From NCBI GenBank assembly GCA_002292325.1, contig DBBR01000053.1, forward strand, positions 713 through 25,091: a stretch of DNA of 24,379 nt. Reading direction: 5' to 3'. The notes under the pieces are model-generated. The model was not told the DNA's origin. It saw only the letters and a list, made by a program, of their open reading frames with translations, and ran no database searches. The DNA comes from Flavobacteriales bacterium UBA979 (GTDB taxonomy: Bacteria > Bacteroidota > Bacteroidia > Flavobacteriales_D > Sanyastnellaceae). Each line of letters starts with the position of its first letter. Position 1 is the first letter of the stretch. Shown piece after piece: positions 17,444-24,379 of this stretch. Both the position numbers and the translations under genes were made by a program.

Positions 17444-18661
17444 CTATTCAGAAACCTGCTTCGAGGCAATCGAAAATGGATAAACGGCCAAAGCCGCCTT
17501 AACACAAGCCACCGCTTTTTCGATCTCGGGCACATCGAGTACGTAAGCCATGCGCACTTCTTTTTTGCCCAACCCTGAAGTAGCATAAAACCCCGTATTC
17601 GGTGCCATCATCACCGTATGGCCATCATGACTGAACGATTCCAGCATCCATTGGCAAAAGTGATCTGAATCTTCGATGGGAAGTTGAGCAACCGCATAAA
17701 ATGCTCCCCCCGGCGTGGGGCATTCGACCCCTGAAATGCCCTGCAACCCCTCCACCAATGCATCACGACGGGACTTGTATTCCTTGCGAACATTCTCAAA
17801 ATATGCCGAAGGGGTATCCAATGCCGCCTCTGCCGCGATTTGAGCAAGCGTTGGAGGGCTCAACCTCGCCATGGCAAACTTCATGGCCGCTTTTCGGACG
17901 GCTTCATTGCGCGTCACCAGCGCTCCGATTCTAGCCCCACACATGCTGTAACGTTTTGAGACGCTGTCAATCACAAGGGCGTGGTCATCCATTCCTGGCA
18001 CAGTCAAAATGCTCTTGGCCATGGACCCATCGTAACTGAATTCACGGTAAACTTCATCCGAAAAGAGAAACAAATCGTGCGCCTTGACCAATTCCGCCAA
18101 CGCAACAAGCGATGAATCCTCATATTTCGTGCCCGTGGGATTGCCCGGGTTGCAGATCAAAATGCCTTTCGTGCGCTCTGTGATCGCAGCTTCAAATTGA
18201 GCCATAGGTGGCAAGGCAAACCCATCTGACAGATGCGCAGTTACGGGGACAATCTGAATTCCGGCCCAAGCCGCAAAGCCATTGTAATTGGCATAAAAAG
18301 GCTCTGGTATGATCACCTCATCCCCTGGATTCAAGCAACTCATAAAAGCGAAAACCAGTGCTTCCGATCCCCCGGTCGTGACCAGAATCTGGTCGGCTTC
18401 CACATCGACACCTACCCCACGATAATACCGAGCAAGGCCATCCCGATAACTCGCAAACCCTTCACTGGGGCTGTACTCCAATACCTGCCGATCTGTATTC
18501 CGCACGGCGTCCATCGACGCTACGGGTGTAGCAATATCCGGCTGACCAATGTTCAAATGGATCACGTGCGTCCCTCGTTCTTTGGCCGCATTGGCGAACG
18601 GAGTGAGCTTACGAATTGGACTGTCGGGCATTTGAATCCCCTTCATTGAAATCTCAGGCAT
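17444..18661 (-). CDS. PLP-dependent aminotransferase, class I/II (aspartate/aromatic type)
   Basis: A 405-residue fold-type I aminotransferase. Visible are the N-terminal HLNIGQPDI (35-43), the PLP phosphate-contact segment TTGGSEAL (95-102), NPGNPTGT (171-178, with N174), DEVY (202-205, with D202 and Y205), and SKRYSMCGARIG (235-246) carrying the Schiff-base lysine K236. A C-terminal arginine in KEVRMAY is the usual carboxylate anchor. The family transfers amino groups between aspartate or other amino acids and 2-oxoglutarate; the exact substrate cannot be read. The ATG at 18661 gives the family N-terminus and lies 22 bases after the GNAT gene stop, suggesting cotranscription. The 68-base gap to the next gene shows no complete promoter. 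Confidence 0.93.
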   Translation of the reverse strand: MPEISMKGIQMPDSPIRKLTPFANAAKERGTHVIHLNIGQPDIATPVASMDAVRNTDRQVLEYSPSEGFASYRDGLARYYRGVGVDVEADQILVTTGGSEALVFAFMSCLNPGDEVIIPEPFYANYNGFAAWAGIQIVPVTAHLSDGFALPPMAQFEAAITERTKGILICNPGNPTGTKYEDSSLVALAELVKAHDLFLFSDEVYREFSYDGSMAKSILTVPGMDDHALVIDSVSKRYSMCGARIGALVTRNEAVRKAAMKFAMARLSPPTLAQIAAEAALDTPSAYFENVRKEYKSRRDALVEGLQGISGVECPTPGGAFYAVAQLPIEDSDHFCQWMLESFSHDGHTVMMAPNTGFYATSGLGKKEVRMAYVLDVPEIEKAVACVKAALAVYPFSIASKQVSE

Positions 18662-18683
18662 GGCGAAAAAATGAGTGGCAAAT

Positions 18684-19151
18684 TTAGAGTTTCCTGGCCA
18701 TCATCCTATGTGGTCCTACGGGATGGACTTCATACAACTCAGACAGAAATGAAAAACCCTGTTTCTCATAAAACGGAAAGGCAATTTCTCGGGCATCACA
18801 CCAAATCCAATTCACCCCTTTGGATTTACACCATTGACACGCATAATCAATGATTGCTGCTCCTGCTCCTTGCCCCCTGACTTCGTTTAACGTTCCCATG
18901 ACCCGCAACCGGTAAACTCTTTGGTCCGAAGAAATGGCGCCTGGAAAGCGTTCTGACCGCTGATGGAACATCGAACAGACTCCGACAAGAACTCCTGATT
19001 CATCGAATGCGCCAACATGATGAGCGTGGGGTGCAGCATCCACATCTATAACACACTCCTCTACATTCTCTTTGTGCGGCCACAATACAATGTGTCGCAC
19101 AGGCCTTGTTTCTGCAGCAGTGATTTGCCGAACAGTGAATGCATTCATCAT
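18684..19151 (-). CDS. GNAT-family N-acetyltransferase
   Basis: A 155-residue single-domain protein of typical GNAT length. The acetyl-CoA pyrophosphate-binding motif A is RLRVMGTLNEVRGQGAG (about 81-97, with the R-x-x-G-x-G/A-type loop RGQGAG). The C-terminal motif B contains FYEKQGF (about 127-133). The acceptor is unknown; GNATs act on amines of metabolites, antibiotics or proteins. The start is an ATG at 19151 that overlaps the stop of the S4 gene as ATGA (a second ATG follows directly at 19148), implying translational coupling to that gene. It is the fourth gene of the TonB receptor-to-aminotransferase run. Confidence 0.88.
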   Translation of the reverse strand: MMNAFTVRQITAAETRPVRHIVLWPHKENVEECVIDVDAAPHAHHVGAFDESGVLVGVCSMFHQRSERFPGAISSDQRVYRLRVMGTLNEVRGQGAGAAIIDYACQWCKSKGVNWIWCDAREIAFPFYEKQGFSFLSELYEVHPVGPHRMMARKL

Positions 19152-19507
19152 TTGAAGTGCTTTTCCCAATCCCTTCGATCTCGCTTCGTCGGGCGCCCTA
19201 CCGGTCGAATGAGGTCGCGCTGAGCCGCCTGAATGTCTGCGAGTTTTTGCTTTTCGGATTCCGGAGTCACGTCTCGCGCATAATCAGGAACTTTGGCACC
19301 GGCCATTCGCGACCGAGGAAATTCGATGATCTCCCATTCAAAATACACCGCTCCTTTTCGAACACGAATGCGCTCGTGACCCTTTAGTTCTTGTGCGGGT
19401 TTGACGGCTTTATCTCCAATGAAAACTTTTCCTTCCCTGCAATGCGCAGAAGCTTGGGATCGCGTCTTGAACGCGCGGATGCACCAAAGAAATTTGTCTA
19501 CCCGCAT
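19148..19507 (-). CDS. S4-domain RNA-binding protein, Hsp15-like
   Basis: A 119-residue basic protein that begins MRVDKFLWCIRAFKTRSQAS, the standard start of an S4 RNA-binding domain of the Hsp15/HslR type. The domain runs to about residue 52 and contains GKVFIGDKAVKPAQELKGHE. The C-terminal half has conserved basic patches (RPVGRPTKRDRRDWEKH). Hsp15 of E. coli binds 50S subunits carrying nascent peptidyl-tRNA after abortive translation and helps recycle them. The same role is inferred by family. The ATG at 19507 is chosen because it fits the family start; an earlier in-frame start at 19549 would overlap the upstream gene. Gaps are 10 bases upstream and a 4-base overlap downstream. Confidence 0.87.
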   Translation of the reverse strand: MRVDKFLWCIRAFKTRSQASAHCREGKVFIGDKAVKPAQELKGHERIRVRKGAVYFEWEIIEFPRSRMAGAKVPDYARDVTPESEKQKLADIQAAQRDLIRPVGRPTKRDRRDWEKHFK

Positions 19508-19517
19508 GCACCCTAAG

Positions 19518-19973
19518 TTACTTCTGTTTTCTGGAATTCCGAAGAACACTCAGCACTTCTTCGGCGAGAGAGGAATCAACGAAATCATGCAATGGGCTCC
19601 AGACTCCCTTAGGTTTCAGCCATTGCAATTCCCAGGATTCAATTCGCACGCTTTGGGGTGCGCCGCGTCGATTCATCATGGCACCGCGGGTATGCTCCAA
19701 TCGCAAGGGCGCATCATACGACACCTCGACACGCTTTCCCCAGACAACATGCCTTCGCCCAGCAATCCAGCCATTGTAACTTCGGAAGGTGTTCGAATCG
19801 GAATCCCAACTGCACCCGCTGCGGCAAAATAAAAAGGCAATTCCAATCCCGAGTGGGATCATCGATTCCCAAGGATACCCTTGCGCTTGAACGGCAAACG
19901 CAAAAGCAAACCCCACGACAGCGTGTGGAAGGCAAGACCAGCTCTGTCCTTCATCCCAATGAACTGTCGCCAT
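19518..19973 (-). CDS. Hypothetical small membrane protein
   Basis: A 151-residue protein not recognised as a known family. The N-terminal third has two hydrophobic stretches (about residues 13-31 and 37-50), probably a helical hairpin in the inner membrane. About 100 polar residues follow, with alternating strand-like segments (RRHVVWGKRVEVSYD, SVRIESWELQWL) and a final helix (LAEEVLSVLRNSR). Two TM helices plus a small beta domain resembles bacterial PH-like membrane proteins, but the similarity is only in outline. The ATG at 19973 is three bases after the TonB receptor stop and the gene ends ten bases before the S4 gene, so its place in an operon is clear even though its function is not. 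Confidence 0.65.
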   Translation of the reverse strand: MATVHWDEGQSWSCLPHAVVGFAFAFAVQAQGYPWESMIPLGIGIAFLFCRSGCSWDSDSNTFRSYNGWIAGRRHVVWGKRVEVSYDAPLRLEHTRGAMMNRRGAPQSVRIESWELQWLKPKGVWSPLHDFVDSSLAEEVLSVLRNSRKQK

Positions 19974-19976
19974 GGC

Positions 19977-22394
19977 TTATAGCTCAATGATCATACCCAA
20001 AGCTGGTAAAACCGCACCCGAACTCGGATCCAACTCTCGCTGATCGTAGTATCCAGGGCGGTCGACAGAGGGAACCGGTTGCCCGGTGAAGGGGTTTCGC
20101 ACGACATCCACAAAAGTCGGCTGCGGCACTGCTGCACCCGTAGCATTCTGGACTTCCACGAAGACATCCAACGACCAGTTTTTGAAAAACCACTTTTTAT
20201 CGACTCGGATATCGACCTGATAAAAGGCCTTGTTCCTTTCGGTGTTCAGCAAACTGTAATCGAGGAGCGGTCTGCCATAAAAATCCCACGATGCCGTGCT
20301 CAACGATTCTGCATCCACCGGAGTGTATGGCAATCCTCCACTGAACAACAGCCTCGAACCCATTTCCCATCCCCCCTCGAATTTCTTTCCTCCTGTCACA
20401 CTTAGAATATGTCGATTGTCCCAACTGGAAGGAATAAACTCGCCCTCCAGAGACGCATATTCACTTCGAACAAAAGTGTAGGCTAAAAGACCATAAAACC
20501 CTTGATAAAGCCTTTGTTGGAGTAGGACCTCTGCACCATACGATCGACCCTCGCCGTCGAATGTGACTGCTTCATTTCCAACCACTCCGAAATCTGCCCC
20601 TAGGTTCGCCAACGGAACGCCTTGCAATTGACTCACCGGAGCCCCATCATAGTCCTTCCAAAATCCTTCAACCGACGCCACGATGTTGCGCTTTCCTCCC
20701 TCCCAGCGGACGCCCGCCACAGCTTGAGTATTACCAAGGTAGCGCGCATTTTCTCCTGCATTAACCCGCGCTCCTTCTTGTTCAAATCCGAGGATTGTGT
20801 ATGCAGGAAGCTGAAAATATCGACCCGTATTGGCATTCAAAGTCCAGCCTGGAGCGAATGCATACGACAGAGAGAAACGTGGAGAAAACTGTTCAATTGG
20901 ATTCTGTAAACCCGCTGCCAGTGTGGACCCGTCCAATCGAAATCCAGTTGACAAAGTCAATCGCTCGTCCAGAAAACGTTTGTTCACCGTTCCAAATGCA
21001 GCGTACTTGTGGGCCTTCAGGTCGGTTTGAAACTCCACAGGCTCTAAAATTCCATCAGCGGGATTGAACCGCTGTTCTGCCGTTGAATTGTTGTACTTCA
21101 CGTATTCATATCCCCCTCCAAACGTACCTTCCCATCCGGAATCAGAGAAGAGCTTTCGCTCTATCCGAAACTTGTTCTCAATTTCTTGAGACAAATAATC
21201 TCGGATCAAAGCCGAATCCACATCATTGTTTAGGTGCTTGAATGCACGGTTGTTCAACATGTTTCGGCTCGCCACAAAGGTCCACTTGCCATTGTCCATG
21301 TACCGATCCCATTTCACTCCTTGGCTGTAATTCCATTGCTTCTGTACATCCAAAGCTCCCAGAATCGCTACTTGATCCAAGTAATTTGTAGCGGCTGTAT
21401 CATCGGCGATGGAAAGGTTCAATTCAAAATCATCTAAGGCTCCTAATCCAATGACTGTAATAGCATTTTTATCGTCCGGACGCGCAGTCCATTTAAATTG
21501 GTAGTCGTTATAAATTGGCAGGAATGGCAGTCCCAAGGCTTCGAACACAAATTGCAAGTAGCTCCGGCGCATGCTGAAAATCAACGAAGAATTTTCGCCC
21601 GTTGGACCTTCCAAGGTCAGTCCGAGATCGCTGGTCCCGACAACCATGTTGGCGGTCCATTCATCGGTTCTCGCTTCCTTGAAACTGAATTCCATGACAG
21701 AACTCAGTGCGTTGCCACGCGCTGCGGGAAATGCACCCGCATAGAAATCAATGTTTTCCACCAAATCCACATTGATCATGCCCACAGGTCCACCGCTGGC
21801 TCCTTGCGTGGCGAAGTGATTGATGTTAGGAATTTCAATGCCGTCGATGTAAAATCGGTTTTCATTTGGCGCCCCACCGCGCACAACGATGTCGTTTCGG
21901 AAACTCGGTATGGCCGCAACACCCGGCAAGGTTCTCAGTGCTCGGCTTATGTCACGACCGCCTCCGGGGTTGCGCTTGATTTCATTGGTGCCCAAACTGC
22001 GAACACTCAGCGGCGCTTCCGCAACATTGGGCCGACGCGAGCCGACAACTTCCGCCTCTTCTATCTCTATCGCCGAAGGCTTCAAAACAACATTCACAAC
22101 GGCAGGCCTTGCAGGAGTCACCTCAATTTCAAAGACTGTTTTCGACTCATATCCCAAGAAACTCACTTGGATATTCCGCAGCCCAGGCGGCACCTCTCGT
22201 AACTCAAAATTTCCATCAAAGTCAGTTGTGGTTCCCACCGTAGATCCTTGCAAAACCACATTGGCAAAAGGGATGGCTTCGTTTGTTTGTTGGTCGTTCA
22301 CACGGCCACGAATGATGCCTTCAGTTTGAGCATTCGCACTTTGCAAAATCCCGATAATGCAACCAGCAATGATCCATAGCGTTTTCCATTTCAT
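19977..22394 (-). CDS. TonB-dependent outer-membrane receptor with CarboxypepD-reg-like N-domain
   Basis: An 805-residue outer-membrane protein. A signal peptide ends at about residue 23 (SANAQ). A carboxypeptidase-regulatory-like domain covers 26-107 (GRVNDQQTNEAIPFANVVLQ, TTTDFDGNFELREVPPG). The plug covers about 115-240 with conserved ISRALRTLPGVAAIPSFR and IVVRGGAPNENRFYIDGIEI. The rest is a 22-strand-type barrel ending in LPALGMIIEL. Such receptors import large or scarce substrates with TonB-ExbBD energy. It is shorter than SusC proteins and no SusD gene is adjacent, so it is not a typical polysaccharide-utilisation pair; the substrate is unknown. No clear promoter is visible in the 108 bases between dnaX and this gene. 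Four small genes follow closely downstream. Confidence 0.93.
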   Translation of the reverse strand: MKWKTLWIIAGCIIGILQSANAQTEGIIRGRVNDQQTNEAIPFANVVLQGSTVGTTTDFDGNFELREVPPGLRNIQVSFLGYESKTVFEIEVTPARPAVVNVVLKPSAIEIEEAEVVGSRRPNVAEAPLSVRSLGTNEIKRNPGGGRDISRALRTLPGVAAIPSFRNDIVVRGGAPNENRFYIDGIEIPNINHFATQGASGGPVGMINVDLVENIDFYAGAFPAARGNALSSVMEFSFKEARTDEWTANMVVGTSDLGLTLEGPTGENSSLIFSMRRSYLQFVFEALGLPFLPIYNDYQFKWTARPDDKNAITVIGLGALDDFELNLSIADDTAATNYLDQVAILGALDVQKQWNYSQGVKWDRYMDNGKWTFVASRNMLNNRAFKHLNNDVDSALIRDYLSQEIENKFRIERKLFSDSGWEGTFGGGYEYVKYNNSTAEQRFNPADGILEPVEFQTDLKAHKYAAFGTVNKRFLDERLTLSTGFRLDGSTLAAGLQNPIEQFSPRFSLSYAFAPGWTLNANTGRYFQLPAYTILGFEQEGARVNAGENARYLGNTQAVAGVRWEGGKRNIVASVEGFWKDYDGAPVSQLQGVPLANLGADFGVVGNEAVTFDGEGRSYGAEVLLQQRLYQGFYGLLAYTFVRSEYASLEGEFIPSSWDNRHILSVTGGKKFEGGWEMGSRLLFSGGLPYTPVDAESLSTASWDFYGRPLLDYSLLNTERNKAFYQVDIRVDKKWFFKNWSLDVFVEVQNATGAAVPQPTFVDVVRNPFTGQPVPSVDRPGYYDQRELDPSSGAVLPALGMIIEL

Positions 22395-22502
22395 GCTGTT
22401 CTAACAAATCAGGTCTATTTCCGTTCAATCGATTGAGATTAAAACAGCTGAAAAAAAGGTACTGTCTGCAGAATCAGTGGAATAGGCAGCAACAAACAGG
22501 GC

Positions 22503-24260
22503 TCAACCCATGAGATCGAGGTCCAACCGTTTTCGCAATTCGTCCAAAGCCGGATGCTTTTTTGTCATAGCTTCATATCGTTCTCGATCATTCATAAATT
22601 GCGTGTTCACCGATTCTTGCTTGGCTGTTTTTACTTGAATTTCGAGGGTGAGCTCATCGTTCTTTAACTCTTCCGAGAAAAATTGCATCAACTCCAATTG
22701 CGCTTCACGTATTTGTTCGGCTTGGAGTTTATTGAGCACCTCAATGGTCAAGGCATTTTGCTCGGAAACAATTGTCGAAGCTCTTAGCGTAGCATAGAAG
22801 TTGAATTGGCCCTTGGAGTCCGCACGGGCCACGTACGTTGACCACGCGTTTTGAAGTTCTTCTTCCGAAAACGTCTGATTTCGCTTCTTTACAATCGCTG
22901 ATTCCACAGGCCTCTTGACCTCGTCCATTAAGGAAGCTGGGGGCGCTATTTGCACTCTCCCTGTTCTTTGGGAAGCTACTGGTGCAGAGTGGCGCTCCGC
23001 TGCTTTTACAGGTGAATCCCGTATTCCTTCCGCTGTTATGACTTCAGTCTTTGGACTTGGCGCCTTAGAATCCACTGCCGGCTCCACTGCCGGCTCCACT
23101 ACCGGCTCTGCATGCTTGTTCAATGCGTCATCCAGTATCGACGTGGTCCAGGCGTCTTCGACGATGGTGTTCAGTCTAGGCTTTTTTTTTTGGGCTTCAC
23201 CCAGTGAAGCCATCTGCATAAGGGTCAATTCGACGAGTAATCGTTGATGATTGCTGCCCTTATACTGGACATCTGCTTGATTGATCAAATCCAATGCCCG
23301 CACCAGAAACTTCAAATCAATGCCACCCGACTGTACTCGGAATTGGGCTTTCACATCGTCCGTGACCTCCATCAATTCAATGGTACTTTCATCCTTGCTC
23401 ACGAGCAAATTGCGCAGGTGTGAGCCCAGACCGGCAATGAAATGGTGGGGGTCAAATCCACGGGACACGATGCCATCGAGCACAATCAACGATCTTGCGA
23501 TGTCGCCGTTTCGCACAGCATCCACCACATCGAAATACGTCTGCTGGTCGAGCACGTGGAGATGCTCGGCCACGGTGTCATATGTCAGGTTGGTTCCTGC
23601 AAACGCGACCAGCTGGTCAAAAATACTCAGCGCATCGCGCAAAGCTCCATCCGCTTTCACAGCCACGACATGAAGAGCTGCCTCTTCCGCTTGAATCCCT
23701 TCCTTTTCACATATCCCCTTCAAGTGCTCCACCATATCCGGGACGGTAATCCGGTGAAAATCAAAAATTTGACACCGCGATAAGATCGTCGGTAAAATTT
23801 TATGTTTTTCTGTGGTGGCCAGAATAAAGACCGCGTGAGGCGGTGGCTCCTCCAAGGTCTTGAGAAAGGCATTGAAGGCCGCCTGCGATAGCATGTGCAC
23901 CTCATCGATGACATACACCTTGTACTTTCCTTGTTGGGGAGGAATCCGGACCTGATCTACAATCGACCGAATGTCCTCTACTTTGTTGTTCGAAGCAGCA
24001 TCCAATTCGAAGACATTGAACGCGTAGTCCTCTGACTCGCTGGCCTCGAAACCGTTGATGGCCCGGGCAAAAATTCGAGCAGATGTCGTCTTGCCAACGC
24101 CGCGTGGACCGCAGAACAAATATGCCTGTGCCACCTGCTCCTGGGCGATTGCTTGTTGCAGCGTTCGTGTGATTCCCTCCTGTCCAACAACGGCATCCCA
24201 GTGCTGGGGCCTGTACTTCCGTGCAGAGACCGTGTAAGTGGGTTGTTGTGGCGTGTTCAT
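22503..24260 (-). CDS. dnaX: DNA polymerase III subunit tau (gamma/tau)
   Basis: A 585-residue clamp-loader ATPase. Domains I and II (AAA+) show Walker A GPRGVGKT (51-58), Walker B VIDEVH (117-122), sensor 1 LATTEKHK (147-154), the SRC motif (161-163) and sensor 2 GALRDALS (205-212). Domain III ends about residue 355 (LLVELTLMQMASL). A variable Pro/Glu/Val-rich linker follows, then a C-terminal domain (about 440-585) expected to bind DnaB helicase and polymerase alpha. The four-cysteine zinc module normally between Walker A and ELDAAS is absent; the segment INGFEASESEDYAFNVF replaces it. An A10 run at codons 357-360 (23182-23191) with a hairpin just upstream may generate a gamma-like short form. 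The ATG at 24260 gives the usual start (VSARKYRPQ from residue 11). Confidence 0.97.
   Translation of the reverse strand: MNTPQQPTYTVSARKYRPQHWDAVVGQEGITRTLQQAIAQEQVAQAYLFCGPRGVGKTTSARIFARAINGFEASESEDYAFNVFELDAASNNKVEDIRSIVDQVRIPPQQGKYKVYVIDEVHMLSQAAFNAFLKTLEEPPPHAVFILATTEKHKILPTILSRCQIFDFHRITVPDMVEHLKGICEKEGIQAEEAALHVVAVKADGALRDALSIFDQLVAFAGTNLTYDTVAEHLHVLDQQTYFDVVDAVRNGDIARSLIVLDGIVSRGFDPHHFIAGLGSHLRNLLVSKDESTIELMEVTDDVKAQFRVQSGGIDLKFLVRALDLINQADVQYKGSNHQRLLVELTLMQMASLGEAQKKKPRLNTIVEDAWTTSILDDALNKHAEPVVEPAVEPAVDSKAPSPKTEVITAEGIRDSPVKAAERHSAPVASQRTGRVQIAPPASLMDEVKRPVESAIVKKRNQTFSEEELQNAWSTYVARADSKGQFNFYATLRASTIVSEQNALTIEVLNKLQAEQIREAQLELMQFFSEELKNDELTLEIQVKTAKQESVNTQFMNDRERYEAMTKKHPALDELRKRLDLDLMG
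23071..23106. repeat. Three tandem 12-base repeats in the dnaX linker
   Basis: The unit TCCACTGCCGGC occurs twice exactly (23071-23082, 23083-23094) and once with one change (23095-23106). On the minus strand it is in frame in dnaX and codes for EPVV-EPAV-EPAV in the flexible linker after domain III. Copy number could vary between strains without breaking the frame. Confidence 0.85.
23176..23211 (-). promoter_or_regulatory. Putative slippage/frameshift site in dnaX
   Basis: On the minus strand, GGCTTCAC-TGG-GTGAAGCC (23211-23193) can fold as a perfect 8-bp hairpin. One C follows, then ten A (23191-23182), and then GCCTAG. In frame the codons are CAA AAA AAA AAG CCT. One extra A, or a -1 ribosomal shift at A-AAA-AAG, gives Ala and then TAG (23178-23176). 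Loss of one A gives Ser-Leu-Asp and then TGA. The site is right after clamp-loader domain III, so the product would be a gamma-like protein of about 361 residues. E. coli (-1 frameshifting) and Thermus (transcriptional slippage) make gamma at A-rich dnaX sites; use here is inferred. Confidence 0.65.
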
Positions 24261-24335
24261 TGGTTCTGCGAATATCGCACCGATTCAAATGCAACCCCAA
24301 ACCGCTTTATGAACAGGTTTCCCACCAAACAGAGC

Positions 24336-24366
24336 TTGTTTTTTAGTTTTGACCACCGTACTTTTG
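24336..24366 (+). promoter_or_regulatory. Possible plus-strand promoter at the right edge
   Basis: TTG (24336-24338) is followed by 20 bases and then TACTTTTG (24359-24366). This fits the Bacteroidota pattern TTTG-N~19-TAnnTTTG and points out of the window, away from dnaX. It would drive a divergent gene starting beyond 24379. No coding sequence is visible to confirm it, and T-rich DNA can give such matches by chance. Confidence 0.4.
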
Positions 24367-24379
24367 CCCCCCATTAAAC

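Noticed and set aside
21498..22202. 234-codon plus-strand open frame opposite the TonB receptor
   Set aside because: It is antisense to the conserved plug and regulatory-like domains, with no start context or domain of its own.
22440..22502. T7 run after dnaX as a possible terminator
   Set aside because: A run of seven T is present on the minus strand, but no convincing hairpin of more than about four base pairs precedes it, so it is not called.
24327..24344. Weak hairpin AAACA/TGTTT followed by T run near the right edge
   Set aside because: The stem is five A/T-rich base pairs and no plus-strand gene lies upstream to be terminated.

Overview
The window looks like a chromosomal segment from a Bacteroidota bacterium, probably Flavobacteriales. 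The evidence is a gene encoding a protein with a type IX secretion (T9SS) C-terminal sorting domain, a PorE-like OmpA protein, a type III glutamine synthetase, a TonB-dependent receptor with an N-terminal carboxypeptidase-regulatory-like domain, the roughly 390-residue PurM form, the rpsU-xerC-hpf gene order, a near absence of Shine-Dalgarno sequences, and a promoter of the TTTG-N19-TAnnTTTG type. No tRNA, rRNA, CRISPR array or insertion sequence was found. All twenty genes lie on the minus strand, so transcription runs from high to low coordinates. No gene-free stretch exceeds about 140 bases.

In transcription order, dnaX (24260-22503) comes first, encoding the DNA polymerase III tau clamp-loader subunit. 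A group follows with very small gaps: a TonB-dependent receptor, a small unknown membrane protein, an Hsp15-like S4 RNA-binding protein, a GNAT acetyltransferase and a class I/II aminotransferase. Next is a 1161-residue secreted PNGase F-like protein with a T9SS tail, then glnN with its own putative promoter and a good intrinsic terminator.

Downstream is a tight nine-gene run: PorE-like OmpA protein, purM, prfA, pyrF, a two-TM RCK potassium channel, an AGCS sodium:amino-acid symporter, a helix-hairpin-helix protein, apt and an acyl-CoA dehydrogenase. It mixes purine and pyrimidine metabolism (purM, apt, pyrF), translation termination (prfA) and ion/amino-acid transport. The left end is a conserved Bacteroidota arrangement: rpsU with a near-ideal promoter and its own terminator, then xerC from a TTG start, then the beginning of hpf, which is cut by the window edge.

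Most of the window is ordinary housekeeping DNA. The most interesting signal is inside dnaX. An A10 run in the coding strand sits exactly at the end of clamp-loader domain III, immediately after a perfect 8-bp RNA hairpin, and both alternative frames reach a stop within a few codons. This is the layout expected for a programmed slippage or frameshift site making a short gamma-like subunit of about 361 residues. The second is the PNGase F-like enzyme: its three active-site acids are conserved, but about 500 residues including a LamG-like domain are inserted into one hairpin of the catalytic fold.
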